A DNA stretch of 64,000 nucleotides from Phoma sp. XZ068 (Eukaryota > Ascomycota > Dothideomycetes > Pleosporales > Didymellaceae), in contig RBKR01000001.1 of NCBI GenBank assembly GCA_004835665.1, forward strand, positions 868,001 to 932,000, written 5' to 3'. This document shows, in pieces, positions 46,783-57,600 of the stretch. Below the pieces are notes generated by a model, which saw only the letters and a list, made by a program, of their open reading frames with translations, did no database searches and was not told the origin of the DNA. The position numbers and the translations under genes are program-made. Every line of letters starts with the position of its first letter. Positions within the stretch are counted from its first letter, which is position 1.

Positions 46783-49110
46783 CTAGGAAGCAGAAAGCTC
46801 CTGCTGTGGTACTAGCGGAGAAGGCTGGGTTTGTGGGAGCGTAGCGTCTTCCACCTTGACCACATGATCTAGCTGTGTTACTGCCCCCTTAATCTTTCCA
46901 TTTTCATTGCACGCTTTCGCATACTCATGTTGGGAACGCAGACGATCACAATCATCTTCGGCTAGAGCTTCTCTGTCGCGACAGGACTCTTCCAGCCTTG
47001 TCACCGCTTCAGCGGTTCTGCCGTCGAAGGGTAGGCACTGTTCCATCCGCAAAATCAGCTGGGATCTACTGTGAAGGTGCCTGTTTTTATTCATGCCGAG
47101 CATTCGCAATGCATGTGGCATATATGCTCTCCAAATAGCCTGGTTTGAATCGTCCTCTTTGGGAAAAACCTGGGCAACGTGTACTATTGCCAGTTCGCTC
47201 ACATCTGCAAGATTCCCATGCTTGTCTAGCCACATCCTGGCAGCTAATTGGACAAGCGGATGCAGATCGTACAACTCTTCTCTTTCATCTGCCTCATTAT
47301 TGTCACCTCCATCGCGTCTCGAGAGGAAGGAGTATCCGCAAAGGGTGCCGATAGCCTCCTCCATTTGCGTTTCTGACTGCAATTTCGGGAGTAGAGATCG
47401 TGGTATCGCTTTCCAGTCGATACAAGACATGAATGCCAAAAGATCTGCTGCCGCTTTGTGGCGTTCTTGAAGCTGACTTAATGACACTGCCAACGTCAAT
47501 GCCACTGCATTCGCTGAACCTTTATAGCGTGTTTGGTCGCGGAACTCTTTGCTCATCAGCCTAACCGTGTCTTTCTCCGTGCTTCGCAGCATTTGCAAGT
47601 ACATTGTGATGGTCAATTTGTTTATGTTCATATGTGCAGAAGCTTGGGCGATGGCGAGAGGAAGATGAGCCAGTGCGTTTAGCAGGTCATCTGATTCTTT
47701 GCGGTCCTCAGCCGCGCTCTTCCTGATCAGCGATCTCTCTAAAAGCTCTGCAGAATCAAGCGGGCGCAGAGAACCCAGCTCTAGAACATCGCCTCGCGTC
47801 AGTGAGACCGCGATCTCTTGTACGCGCGTGGTGAATAAGGTTGTACCAAGCTCGCTCTCTGGCAGGTAGTCAATGATGCCTCGCGACTGCTTGGTGCCAA
47901 ATATGACATCGTGGTCATCTGCATTGTCGAGCACAAGTAGCCACCTTCCTGTGCCACCTGAACTCAAATGGTCTTTCACTAGCTCTTTCACATCTTTTTC
48001 GCTTGTCCCTGCCTGGCTAATAATACCCAGTCGTGCTGCAATAGCCGCACAGGCCTTTTCGAAGCTTTCCATGCTTAGCGCAGGCATCCAGTAAACTGAG
48101 ACTGCCGATAGTATGTTTTTGACTGTATATGCGAGCTGCAAGGCTAGCTGTGATTTACCAGTCCCACCGAGTCCTACGATCGACATCTTTCGGCAGCCTT
48201 CGTTCTCCAACAACTTGCGACTGAGAACCTCGAGCTCGTGCCTTCTCCCAACGAAATACTGATTCTTGGGAAACGGTATGTAGTAAGAGGGTTTGAATGT
48301 AGCTGTGTAGCGCTTCCCTGTCACACAAGGTGTGTAAGTTGTGATGTCTACATGTGTCGTAGCTGACTCCTGTGCAACTTCTGCGATCGCTTTCCGGAGT
48401 CGTTTGAATGCATTGTCCACACCCTCGCCGTAATTCAGGTGTATGAAAACGCCAAACATGCCCTGCAGCGAGTATGCTCTATCTTCCTCATACGTAGTCT
48501 GGCGGCTGCCCGACCATGACAGGCGTTCCTCGACGCCAAAGTTGCTCAATGGAGATCCTGCAAGGGCTAGCATGGGGATGCCAGTAGTATCGTGAATTTG
48601 TTGCTTTAGTTCGCTTCGGTCGCCCAGATGCTGCCACTCTAGAGAATAGAAGCTTACAGCACGGGGCGCAAGTAGTTCTTGCAGTGTCCATCCTCGAGTG
48701 AACCACCGACTCCGTTGAAACATTTTTTCCCAACCAGGCGCACCAGATGCCACAATTAGTGGCTCAAGAATTGATACATCTGCCAGAAGCACATAGCATC
48801 TAGCCGCCTCCTGGTACCAGCGAAATCTCAAGTTCATTGCAAGTTGACGCTCAAATGCATCCGCCTTGTTGATGCAGCACGTGTCCACCCAGAAGTACCG
48901 CAGACCGTCCTGCTGGGCCTGTTGTGCGCAGAATCGAATCTTGTCAAAGCCAGCCTTGTCACGTCCAACACCAGCATTGAACTCGTCGAAGGTGACCTCC
49001 TGGCCAGACACGCATGTATGCGAGAGTATAGCGTATGCGGGCAGTTCGTCATCTCTCTTGAAATCTTCCGTGAGCTTGATACCCTCATCTTGTATTTCGA
49101 GCAGTCGCAT
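46783..49110 (-). CDS. HET-NB-ARC NLR protein with truncated TPR array
   Basis: Intronless, 775 residues. The N-terminal HET domain (1 to about 250) has AYAILSHT, then C where HET proteins usually have W, with RYFWVDTCCINK and RSRWFTRGWTLQELLAP as the other conserved blocks; HET domains trigger death in heterokaryon incompatibility. An NB-ARC nucleotide switch follows: P-loop GLGGTGKSQLALQLAY (about 310-325), Walker B WLLVLDNADD (about 385-394), GTTLFTTR as the sensor, and LPLAIAQASAHM as the GLPL-like motif. A winged-helix region leads into YDLHPLVQLAARMWL, then TPR units (HEYAKACNENGKIKGAVTQLDHVVK). The stop falls inside a TPR, and homologous sequence continues after it. The protein may act as an immune-like sensor that has lost most of its ligand-binding repeats. 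The first true ATG is at 49110. Confidence 0.9.
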   Translation of the reverse strand: MRLLEIQDEGIKLTEDFKRDDELPAYAILSHTCVSGQEVTFDEFNAGVGRDKAGFDKIRFCAQQAQQDGLRYFWVDTCCINKADAFERQLAMNLRFRWYQEAARCYVLLADVSILEPLIVASGAPGWEKMFQRSRWFTRGWTLQELLAPRAVSFYSLEWQHLGDRSELKQQIHDTTGIPMLALAGSPLSNFGVEERLSWSGSRQTTYEEDRAYSLQGMFGVFIHLNYGEGVDNAFKRLRKAIAEVAQESATTHVDITTYTPCVTGKRYTATFKPSYYIPFPKNQYFVGRRHELEVLSRKLLENEGCRKMSIVGLGGTGKSQLALQLAYTVKNILSAVSVYWMPALSMESFEKACAAIAARLGIISQAGTSEKDVKELVKDHLSSGGTGRWLLVLDNADDHDVIFGTKQSRGIIDYLPESELGTTLFTTRVQEIAVSLTRGDVLELGSLRPLDSAELLERSLIRKSAAEDRKESDDLLNALAHLPLAIAQASAHMNINKLTITMYLQMLRSTEKDTVRLMSKEFRDQTRYKGSANAVALTLAVSLSQLQERHKAAADLLAFMSCIDWKAIPRSLLPKLQSETQMEEAIGTLCGYSFLSRRDGGDNNEADEREELYDLHPLVQLAARMWLDKHGNLADVSELAIVHVAQVFPKEDDSNQAIWRAYMPHALRMLGMNKNRHLHSRSQLILRMEQCLPFDGRTAEAVTRLEESCRDREALAEDDCDRLRSQHEYAKACNENGKIKGAVTQLDHVVKVEDATLPQTQPSPLVPQQELSAS

Positions 49111-50781
49111 GTTGTAAAGAGGGTTAAATGTTTTCACCCTCAACCGCAAGGCCGAATGGCATAAATTCAAGGCCTTCAATTAAGTCGATAGTCCGGTCGT
49201 TGTCGTTTTCAATTAGTCTCTACTAACTCTGTAAACCGGTCTAATAGAGGAATCTGCTGGTTTGCAGAAGAAAATCAGTGGGGGAAGGAAAAATGCGACA
49301 TGCGATGACAGCAGAAGGGATGTGTGAGGCTGGCAAAAGCTAAGAATAGCCAGCAGGCAACAGCCTACTCCAGCCTGATGAAGAACTGCGAATATGCGCC
49401 ACGGCTCCAAATCAATTAGCATAGCGGAGTATGATTTGCTACGGCGCCAGGAAACGCAGTGTGAGTGGACCAAAGTGACTGGGGTGGTGACTGGAACGCC
49501 AAAACTCTCAGTAAATGTCTCACACCAAGTAGAGACACAGCGGCTAATTCTCTATGCTAAAAAAGCCTTTGCCATGCTGTAAACACAAAAGTAAGAAACT
49601 ACTGCTGACTACTGGACCCATTTCCATAGTTAAACAACAATACCGTTTAAGAACAAGATTTGAGAAAATGACGACTAATCCACAACAGCACTTTCAACCA
49701 ACAACCTTAAACATATTTCTGAAATAAATAGCCCAAAGAAAAGCCCAGCCAACAGCTCCTGGACATCATCCTGGAGAAGCTGTCATAGTAGATATATCTA
49801 GACGCAAACTCAAAACAAGAACCATAGACAAAGCCTCGAATTCAAGATTCTAAGCAAATACCTCGAAACTTGCCCGTCGTAACGAATACCTCTTGACAAA
49901 TACTTCTAAACAAATGCCTCTAGATAGCTAGCCCTACAAAAATTCATATAGACAAAAACCTTAGGTAAGTACTCCAAACAAGTAAACACTCCGAACAGAT
50001 CCCCGAGAAAAAAAAGATCTCCGAATACACACGACCCAAAACCCAAAACTCACCGCCCAAGCCAAACGCAGCAGTACACAGAACACCGCATACAAATCAA
50101 TCCAATACTCACACTCTTTCTTTCCATTATCTCTGCCGAATTCTTTCCGTCGGAGTCTCAGTCAGCCCCATTCCCTCCGGCATGCTCTCACCCCTCCTCC
50201 CGCCCCTATCTCCCGCCTGCTATCGTACCCCATATCACAGAGACAATCACAGAGACAAAGACCAAGGAAGGGATACAGGGAGAAAGTTAGCTTGGCTTCA
50301 ACATATCTACCTATACAAGTAATTATACTGTTACCCCAGCACGTCGTAAATATCAGGATCGATATACTCATTTCGTACATACTTTCCAACCAAAACGAAA
50401 CAGAGAAAGAGAAGAAAAGGCAGAGCAGGAGCAGGAGTACAAGCGGAGTAGCGTACATACCCAAACAGTAGGACAAAAGCCCACTTTGAATGAAACGCGA
50501 GAAGCTCACTTAATCCTCTACAGACATGCACGATCCGTGTCGCACAACTCGATTGCACTCGGTTTGAAGGTTTGATCAGAATACTCGATACTCGATTCGA
50601 TATTCCATACTGATATTACTACAATCCCCCTTCCCTCCAAACCCACCTTCCAACCCTCACACCAAACCTTCCCATAACTTTTCTCCTCACCCACCATTTT
50701 CTTCAAACCTTCACTCCACACCCTCCAAAACCACGCTCCATCAATCCAACAGCACACTCGCCTACCCCATCAATCAATCAC
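49111..50781. other. Intergenic, NLR upstream and EFR3 3' flank
   Basis: About 1.7 kb without a supported gene. Bases 49,840-49,990 consist of an A-rich stretch with loose 14-16-base repeats of the form CAAATACCTCTARA. The part next to EFR3 is pyrimidine-rich on the plus strand. Confidence 0.5.
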
Positions 50782-53700
50782 TCAATAAGGCGCCCTCCCC
50801 AACCCCTCCCCCCCACCACTCAACTCATCCCCCTCATCATCATCCAGCCCAAGACTCCCCAGCAAATCATCCACGTCGACAACAGCAGGGGCTTTCTTCA
50901 CCGTCTCGCTGGTCACCCTATTCCCGCTTCGTCCACGACTAACCCCGCTCTTGACGCTTCTGCTCTTCGTCACGCCGTTGCCGTTGCCAATCCCGGTGTT
51001 GCTAACGACGCCAGTGTTGTTGGTGCCGTTCATATGCGCGCCCGCGAAATCGATGGAACTATGATTCTGATTCTCCTTTACGCTCGCACCAGTTGTGTGA
51101 GGAGAAATCTTCCCGTGGAAATCCGCGGGTATAGCAGGAACGGGCGGGACTTCCTCCCCACGCGGCCTAAAATACTGTCCTTCAGACGCAGCGCTCGAGT
51201 CCGTCTGCGCGGTGAGTGGGCGCGGCGTCAGCGTCGCAGCAGGTGTGCCTGGGTCTTCTGCACCGGCAGCAGCAAGCCGCTCACGGGCCAGCGCTTCGTG
51301 GGTCGTGGTGAAGGAGGCGTCGGATAGGGAGTGCGCGCTGACGAGGGAGTCTGTTTCTTCGTCTTCGTCGCGGCGGGTGGGCGGGCGCATGCTGTAGGAG
51401 GTGCGGGGCGCGTTGCCGGAGCCGCTGAGGGCGCGCTTGAGATCGTCTACGCGGACGGTGCTGCGGAGGGAGGACCGGCTGCGGGGTGTGTCGTTGCCTC
51501 TGTTTTCGCTGGGGCTTCTGTGGCGTTGGGGGGAGGATAGGCGGCCGACGAGACCGTATGCCATGCTGGGCGGTCTTGAGTGCGCTCTCCTTGGGCTCTG
51601 GCTCGGCGAGTTCCCGTTGCTATCGAGCTCGCCGTTTGGTATGCGGACACCCAGGTAGTTATTGCGGTTGCCGGTGTACTGTGTTCCACTCCTGCTCCCT
51701 GAGATCGAAGCGCTCGAGGACCCCTTGGTGTTGGCTGCAAGGCACTGATCGCGTGTCCAGTCGGCGAGAAGGTCTTCACGAACCTTGTAAGGAATGGTTG
51801 GGGCAGAGAGGATGTTGCTGGTTTCGATGGTAGGCGGTTGGTGGATAACAGGAAGGCCGGAGTAAGACGATGCAGACATGGAGCGGCCAGGTGAGCTGGG
51901 TGGAGATGACGTAGGCAAGAGCAGGGCGTTCGAGTAGCCGTCTGAAATCTTCTCTACGAGAGCATCGCGGTTGTCGAACGGAATCAGTGACTCGGACTGG
52001 ACCACGGACGCCGGAAGTTTGGCGAGGCTGGGGTGGGGAGTGTCGATGCGGTCGACGGGCATGGGCGGCACTCTGATGCTCTTCATCCATAAACCGTTGT
52101 TGTTGCGCCGTGTGATCTCATTGTGTATTGTGCGGCCGATGGCAGATGTTTCAAAGTCGAGAGCCATGCTGAGAGCCCACAGATAGCCATGCACGAGACC
52201 GCCTATCCGTACCTTTGCGGCTGGCTCCTCAACCGTCGCAATATCCTCCTGCAGCCGCATGATCATTGGCAGTCCGGTCCGTGCCGCGTTGACTCCCAGT
52301 CGCTCGACCAACGTCGCGAGGAGAAGATGCAACAGCAGGAAGTCCGCCTCTGAATCGACAAACTGCAACGCATTCTCGTATACAGCCAGGTGCAAGAGCG
52401 GCAGGAAGCTGTTCCTCCCTGGTTTTGGTGAATTCTCCCGCGGCGGCGCATTTGACACGCGGCGCTTGGCCAAACCGCCTTTTTCGTGATCGCTCTCTTT
52501 CCTTCGGTAGTGCTCCGCGACTCTGAGGTCCTGCTTCGTCTTCTCCAAGTTCAACCACGTAACGACAGCATCCACATATGCCTTTCTCACAGTCCCACTA
52601 GGATCGCGTAGCAGCCACTGTGTGCCCTCCCACACGCTCACACCAATCCTACTGCGCGCTACTGATGCCGAGGAGCCGTCTGGGCGGCGCGCGTTTGCTG
52701 TCTTGATGATGGCTTTGACGGCCTCGAGCGCAGTGATGCGTGCAGTTTCGAACGAGAAGAACCTGTCGACGTGTGTCTTCTCCCGTAGGCTGCCTGAAGT
52801 TGCCACAGCTTCGATCGCTTCCTCGGGGTTTTCAATCGCTTCGGCGGTCGTGGTTGAGGCTGGCGAGGGCTTCAGTCGGCTCAGAATTGCTTCGACCATG
52901 TCAGAAATCTGGTCAGTGTAGTAAACGTGTGTAGCCAGGTCAGCCATGCACTTGCGGACTGTGTTGAGCAGCTGTACTCTGGAATGTGAAAGCTCATTGG
53001 TAACTTCCATGACCACGCCGACGTTAGGCGAAGTCTGCCCATCCAAGCCCTTCTCTGAAAGTACTGAAGTAGTCTGCTGGTGGTGGGGCAGTATGCTGGA
53101 GCCAGGTCCTCCAAGCTGGAGGAGTAGTAATGTGTGAGAAATAAGCCCGACCAGTACATCCATGACGCTGAGTCCGATGAAGTTGATGGTGGAGCTGAGG
53201 AGGTAGTCGATGATTGTTGCTAGGACCAATTGGCGCTCGACGTCCTCTTCCACGATTGGACTGCGTACGAGAGCCTCGACGACTGCAACCAGGATTGCGT
53301 AGCGATTCTGCACCGGAGCCCAGGCGCAGATGATGGCCATGAGCTTGGTCGCCCAGCTCTCGTGCGAAGCCTTGACCTTCGCGCCAATGAACTTGAGCAC
53401 CGTAGATGTCGCCAGACGCAGCTGGCCGCGGTTGACGCCCTGAAAGATGTTGCGCAGGGCTTGCAGCGCCAGCACACCGACCTTCTCCTCAGCCAGCTTG
53501 TCTGCCACTTCCGTCGTGCCTGAAGCAGCAACCGGATCAGCGCCGTCATCTTCCTCATTCGTGCTCGTCCGGGCAGCTGCAGACACACTCTTCCTCCGAC
53601 TGAGCGCCAGCTCCTTATCATGCGCCTCGCTGTCCTTGTCCCTCAGCTCCAGGCGCGTCAAATACGCACCATTCTCCGCGTAAATATTCTCCAAAATAAC

Positions 53701-54315
53701 AGGAATAATAACTTTCAGCTGCCTCCCCGTCTCGGTCCCCAAACTCTCACTCTGCGCAACGGCCTTCAGCGCCAACAACCCCGCTTTCCTAAACCTCAGC
53801 AGAACGGGCCAGCTCTGCGCCCCCTTTGCTTCCTTCCCCTGCTCCTTGGCCGAAAACTGCGCATACAGCTGCACAATCTCCTCGTACTGGCGGATATACT
53901 CCAGATCAGCGGCCAAGCTCGCAGGCTCCTGGTGCTTACACAGGGCCTCAAAGGCGGGCAGCGTCTCCTCAACCATGCCTACATCCCCGCTCTTCAGGAT
54001 TGTCTTGAGGATGCGCAGCACGGCGCGCTGGTACAGCGGCAGGTCCCGCGGACACTTGTCTACCAGCGCCGTCACAATCTGCAGCGTGACTTGGACATTT
54101 CCCGTGCGGCCCTTCCAGACATCGCTCGTGGCGCGCTTGTCGAGGAAGTCGGTGACCTTTGTGAGCTTGGAGCGGCGGGTCGAGGCGTAGTAGAGGAGGT
54201 AGGACAGCTCAGACGAGTTGGCGCGCACGTCGACGTTTTGCTTGTTGTATTTGGGGTAGCATTTCAGGACCAGGATCTGGTGCTTCGGCCGGCACGCTTG
54301 GCGCGCGGCGTTCAT
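50782..54315 (-). CDS. EFR3: EFR3, plasma-membrane scaffold of the PI4-kinase complex
   Basis: Intronless, 1,177 residues, typical for fungal EFR3. It anchors the phosphatidylinositol 4-kinase Stt4 with its partner Ypp1 at the plasma membrane, supporting PI4P supply. The N-terminus RPKHQILVLKCYPKYNK is the conserved basic/Cys patch that carries palmitoylation and lipid binding, followed by SELSYLLYYASTRRSKLTKV. A long alpha-solenoid of HEAT/ARM repeats covers about 30-760 (QVTLQIVTALVDKCPRDLPL, LSSTINFIGLSVMDVLVGLI). The C-terminal third is disordered and Ser/Pro/Arg-rich with many possible phosphorylation sites (SPRRAHSRPPS), ending in DVDDLLGSLGLDDDEGDEL. The ATG at 54315 fits the conserved start. 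Confidence 0.93.
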   Translation of the reverse strand: MNAARQACRPKHQILVLKCYPKYNKQNVDVRANSSELSYLLYYASTRRSKLTKVTDFLDKRATSDVWKGRTGNVQVTLQIVTALVDKCPRDLPLYQRAVLRILKTILKSGDVGMVEETLPAFEALCKHQEPASLAADLEYIRQYEEIVQLYAQFSAKEQGKEAKGAQSWPVLLRFRKAGLLALKAVAQSESLGTETGRQLKVIIPVILENIYAENGAYLTRLELRDKDSEAHDKELALSRRKSVSAAARTSTNEEDDGADPVAASGTTEVADKLAEEKVGVLALQALRNIFQGVNRGQLRLATSTVLKFIGAKVKASHESWATKLMAIICAWAPVQNRYAILVAVVEALVRSPIVEEDVERQLVLATIIDYLLSSTINFIGLSVMDVLVGLISHTLLLLQLGGPGSSILPHHQQTTSVLSEKGLDGQTSPNVGVVMEVTNELSHSRVQLLNTVRKCMADLATHVYYTDQISDMVEAILSRLKPSPASTTTAEAIENPEEAIEAVATSGSLREKTHVDRFFSFETARITALEAVKAIIKTANARRPDGSSASVARSRIGVSVWEGTQWLLRDPSGTVRKAYVDAVVTWLNLEKTKQDLRVAEHYRRKESDHEKGGLAKRRVSNAPPRENSPKPGRNSFLPLLHLAVYENALQFVDSEADFLLLHLLLATLVERLGVNAARTGLPMIMRLQEDIATVEEPAAKVRIGGLVHGYLWALSMALDFETSAIGRTIHNEITRRNNNGLWMKSIRVPPMPVDRIDTPHPSLAKLPASVVQSESLIPFDNRDALVEKISDGYSNALLLPTSSPPSSPGRSMSASSYSGLPVIHQPPTIETSNILSAPTIPYKVREDLLADWTRDQCLAANTKGSSSASISGSRSGTQYTGNRNNYLGVRIPNGELDSNGNSPSQSPRRAHSRPPSMAYGLVGRLSSPQRHRSPSENRGNDTPRSRSSLRSTVRVDDLKRALSGSGNAPRTSYSMRPPTRRDEDEETDSLVSAHSLSDASFTTTHEALARERLAAAGAEDPGTPAATLTPRPLTAQTDSSAASEGQYFRPRGEEVPPVPAIPADFHGKISPHTTGASVKENQNHSSIDFAGAHMNGTNNTGVVSNTGIGNGNGVTKSRSVKSGVSRGRSGNRVTSETVKKAPAVVDVDDLLGSLGLDDDEGDELSGGGEGLGRAPY

Positions 54316-54965
54316 TGAGAGGGCGTGCGGAGGAGGCGGATGGGAGAGTGAGGTGGGGGCCTGCGGGTGGGAAGGGGTGCGAACGAGCGGAGGGTGCGCG
54401 GAGGAGGGAAGCGAGTTGGGTTGAGCGATGCGGGCGGATGGCCAGGATCGATATTAAGGGATGGCGGGGACAGCGAGATTAGAGATTAGGGGTGGGCGTC
54501 GCGCTCGCGGGCAGCATGCAGGCAGCCGTGTGTGTGTCTGCGCACAGGAATTGAGGAGCGGTGCGTATACGGGGAAACGAGATGTATGTCAGACTAAGCA
54601 CAGCGCGAGGTGGACGAGCTTCTGCCGGACTGGGGAAAGGTCGGAGCCCGAAGCTCAGCGATGACGAACATCGAAACGGCGGGCCCGCCACGAGACCGCA
54701 CCGAAGCGGCTGCGTGCCGTCGCCGCATCGCGAACATGACGTGCAGTCGGTCGAGGGCGTCTTTTGTTTCACTGCATTGCACATCTTGAAACGCCTGCAT
54801 GTAAAGCTGAGGCTGAGAGCTTGTTTGGTTGCAATATTCCCACAACCTGGTAGACCCACTTTCACATGCCTGACTGAGCCTACAGCACGCGATACTATAT
54901 TTCGACGAATACCACCACTCTACAAATACATGGTACCAATACACTGCTGTTTGACGCTCTAGCCA
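54316..54965. other. Intergenic, EFR3 upstream region
   Basis: About 650 bases between the EFR3 start and the 3' end of the next minus-strand gene. The part near EFR3 is purine-rich on the plus strand, giving a CT-rich leader on the coding strand, as in many fungal promoters. No gene seen. Confidence 0.5.
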
Positions 54966-56240
54966 CTAATCTCCTCTCCACTTTCCACGCCTGGCCACTT
55001 TCCGCTGCAAATAATTCGAGTCCCTCTTCTCGGCTCTTCGTCTTTGAGCAACTTCTTGTATACTGCCCGCCGGGTATCCATCTCCATCCTTGCTCAGCAC
55101 CAAGGACCCCTTTGATTCAAGAGAGGGTGTCTCGGCATCGGGTACCTCTTCCAATGGCGCTGTGTCAAGCATTCCATCATCCTCGCTCGACTTCTGCCCT
55201 TCCTTGACTGGTGCTTCACGCGGACCCTTGATACCTTCAATATTCCGCTTCAATAGCTTAGATTTCCCTTGCCCTGCCATCAGCCCATCCAGGTTCTTCT
55301 TTGTCCTCGACGCCCATTGTATCGCCATTGGGTTGTTGCCCAGCGAATCTACAACCGCCTTCTTGACCTTCATCAGCCTCTTGGTCAAATCTTGCGGCGA
55401 CATCCTCTCCGCATCCTTGGACAGCACAAATTGAACCGACCGTCCATCCGTGACCGGCTTGATGAGGTAGCCCGTCCCCTCCGGCATACTCCTGAGTATA
55501 AAGTCCGGCCGCAAATGCGGGAAATGCGCAGTCATCCACGGCCAGGCTGCTGGATCAGGGTCCACGCCTTTGAATTTCTTCTGCTTCGGCGAGCCAAACA
55601 ATTTAATCCGGATCTCGACAGGTGAGCCGCTCTCGAGGAACTGGTACGCGCGATCGAGCACTTCCCTTGTGTATGAGACTGGATTGCCGAGGTGCAGGTG
55701 TACTCTTTTAAGCGCGCCCAGCTGCTTGAGCTCAGCTTGCGAGTACTTGATGTTGACCTTGTGCGTGCGCGCCTCGACAATGGCAAAGTTGTTCCGCTCG
55801 GCCGGTGTGTTCTCGTCGCGCATTTGCTCGTAGTTTTCCGACAGCTTCTTATAGATTGGACTGATCATGTAAAGGAGCTTGCCAGGTGAGATGTACTTGT
55901 CGTAAAGCTCCTGCAGTGATAGGTTCTCCTCGATCAAAGTAGCATTTGCATCGCTCTTCACGACATTTACTCTGTGATTCGATTCGCTAGGTGGCGCTTG
56001 ATGGTAGAGGTCAAAGTCTAGGACTTTGTGCATCCCCAGGGCCGTTTTTGCCTTAGCCGTCTTGTAGAGATGCAGCGAGCGGCGCTGCGTGATACATGTC
56101 GCCGGTAGACGTGCGCAGCGTAGCGCAACTGGAGTGCATTGTGGGCGCGTAAACGTGTGTAGCGTGCGAAAACGTATACGGATGGGCGGCAGGAGAAGCG
56201 ACCGGAATTCGACGACCGGTAGTCGTGCGGTTGGTGGCAT
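54966..56240 (-). CDS. Mitochondrial translation initiation factor 3-like protein (Aim23-like)
   Basis: Intronless, about 424 residues from the first true ATG at 56240. The N-terminus is rich in Arg and hydrophobic residues without acids, like a mitochondrial presequence (MPPTARLPVVEFRSLLLPP), with a probable cleavage region near QRRSLHLYKTA. The middle KVNIKYSQAELKQLGALKRV and the following REVLDRAYQFLESGSPVEIRIKLFG match the start of the IF3 C-terminal domain, where the fold reads lys-x-hydrophobic, helix, FLxxGxxVxxxxxFxG. FPHLRPDFILRSMPEG follows. The tail is charged and probably disordered. In yeast, Aim23 is the mitochondrial IF3 and helps 54S/37S subunit balance; I infer the same role. 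An alternative is another mitoribosome-associated factor of the same fold. Confidence 0.65.
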   Translation of the reverse strand: MPPTARLPVVEFRSLLLPPIRIRFRTLHTFTRPQCTPVALRCARLPATCITQRRSLHLYKTAKAKTALGMHKVLDFDLYHQAPPSESNHRVNVVKSDANATLIEENLSLQELYDKYISPGKLLYMISPIYKKLSENYEQMRDENTPAERNNFAIVEARTHKVNIKYSQAELKQLGALKRVHLHLGNPVSYTREVLDRAYQFLESGSPVEIRIKLFGSPKQKKFKGVDPDPAAWPWMTAHFPHLRPDFILRSMPEGTGYLIKPVTDGRSVQFVLSKDAERMSPQDLTKRLMKVKKAVVDSLGNNPMAIQWASRTKKNLDGLMAGQGKSKLLKRNIEGIKGPREAPVKEGQKSSEDDGMLDTAPLEEVPDAETPSLESKGSLVLSKDGDGYPAGSIQEVAQRRRAEKRDSNYLQRKVARRGKWRGD

Positions 56241-56749
56241 TACGATGCGATGTAGCAAAGTTCAGGACGCGTTTGAAATGTTAGCGCATGACTCGATTAG
56301 CGCCGTTCAGCCCTACAACACGACGGCGGTCAACTGCAGCCTCATCGATTGATGGCATTCACATTGCAAAATCTCGTTTGATGTCCGCACATGATACTAG
56401 GAAGCATAGAACGCATGCGCAGGCGGTGAATACGCCGAAAGCCTTTTATGTGACTCATTCACACCACTTGGGTATACAAACCCATCACACTCCATTTTGC
56501 GACCTTCCATCTCCATCCTTTGTACCGCTCAAAAGACAAAAATGTGAGCACCATAATTGCATGTTTGCATCTACATATCTGCCACTCAAATTTCGAAGAC
56601 CCCGAGGCCATTTCCTCCCATCAAAATAGCGTCGAGACAAAATTGATGTTCTGCCTCTCTGTGCGACTTTCAATCTACCAACGACTTTTACTCTTGGTTC
56701 ATGGCTGAGGCGTTTCTTTTTACCGAAATTGAAAGAACTCCTGAACATG

Positions 56750-57600
56750 GACGAGCATTCGCTCTCCATCATCATAAATTTGACTTGAGAAATTCGAAAA
56801 CACACATATATTTCGGTCATGCCGGTTGTATTCCGAAAAGAAAGAAGCAAAGATACATGTCTTGAGTCGCTTCTCTGGAAACAACAAAATTTGTTCCTAT
56901 TCTTCCTGTGGCTTTGGCCTGAGTGTCAAAAAATGGCAAGAGTTGACATTATGTCGGCTGTCTGCTAAAGCATGGGAAATGCAATCTCATGCCGTGAGAG
57001 GCTCGTCTGATTGAGATCAACGATGGAGGTTTTTCTCTCCTTCATCATGGATTTGGCATACAAATGTTGAAAACAATTGTGCATCTTGTCATGCCGACAG
57101 CATTCCGAAAAATAACACACGGGAGAACATGTCCTAAGTCGCTTCTTCGTTGGAAACAGCAAAATATGAGTCTTCTCTTGATCATGGCTTTGGCCTGAGA
57201 GTTTTGAAAATTGGCATGGCTGAAATACTGGCGGCTGTCTCCTGGACCAAAAAGATGAAGCGCTCAAGTCATGAGTTGCTCTTCTGATTGAAAACACGAA
57301 GGAGGTTTTTCTCTCCTTCATCATGACCTTGGCGGAAGAAGTTCATAAACAGCAATGCAGGTTTCATGTCGCCAGAAGTCAGTATTCTGAAAGATGACAA
57401 CAATGACGACATGTCTTGAGTCGATGTTTTGATTGTAAACAACGAAGGAGGTCGGTCTTTCTATCATTCGGCATGATCTTTGCGCAGAAGTTCGAAAAGG
57501 GCTTTGTATTTTGCATTGTCAGTATTCCAAGATCTTGAGACAACGAGCGCATACTCTGGGCCGCTGCCCTGATTGGAACATAAGAGAGGACATTTCCCCC
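56750..57600. repeat. Diverged tandem array, period about 276 bases (half-period about 138)
   Basis: Recognisable landmarks recur at a constant distance. CATGTCTTGAGTCGC is at 56,856, its variants at 57,128 and 57,410. TCATGCCG...ATTCCGAAAA is at 56,817 and 57,089, with a variant at 57,364. GGCTTTGGCCTGAG is at 56,910 and 57,186. TTTTTCTCTCCTTCATCATG is at about 57,031 and 57,307 with a weaker copy at 56,756. A half-unit relation is visible because TCTGATTG...GGAGG blocks also recur about 140 bases apart. Copies differ at many positions, so the array is old. No terminal inverted repeats or transposase are visible. Confidence 0.8.

Noticed and set aside
56965..57324. 119-codon minus-strand frame with an internal repeat
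   Set aside because: The protein repeat only mirrors the 276-base DNA repeat; other units of the array do not keep the frame open.
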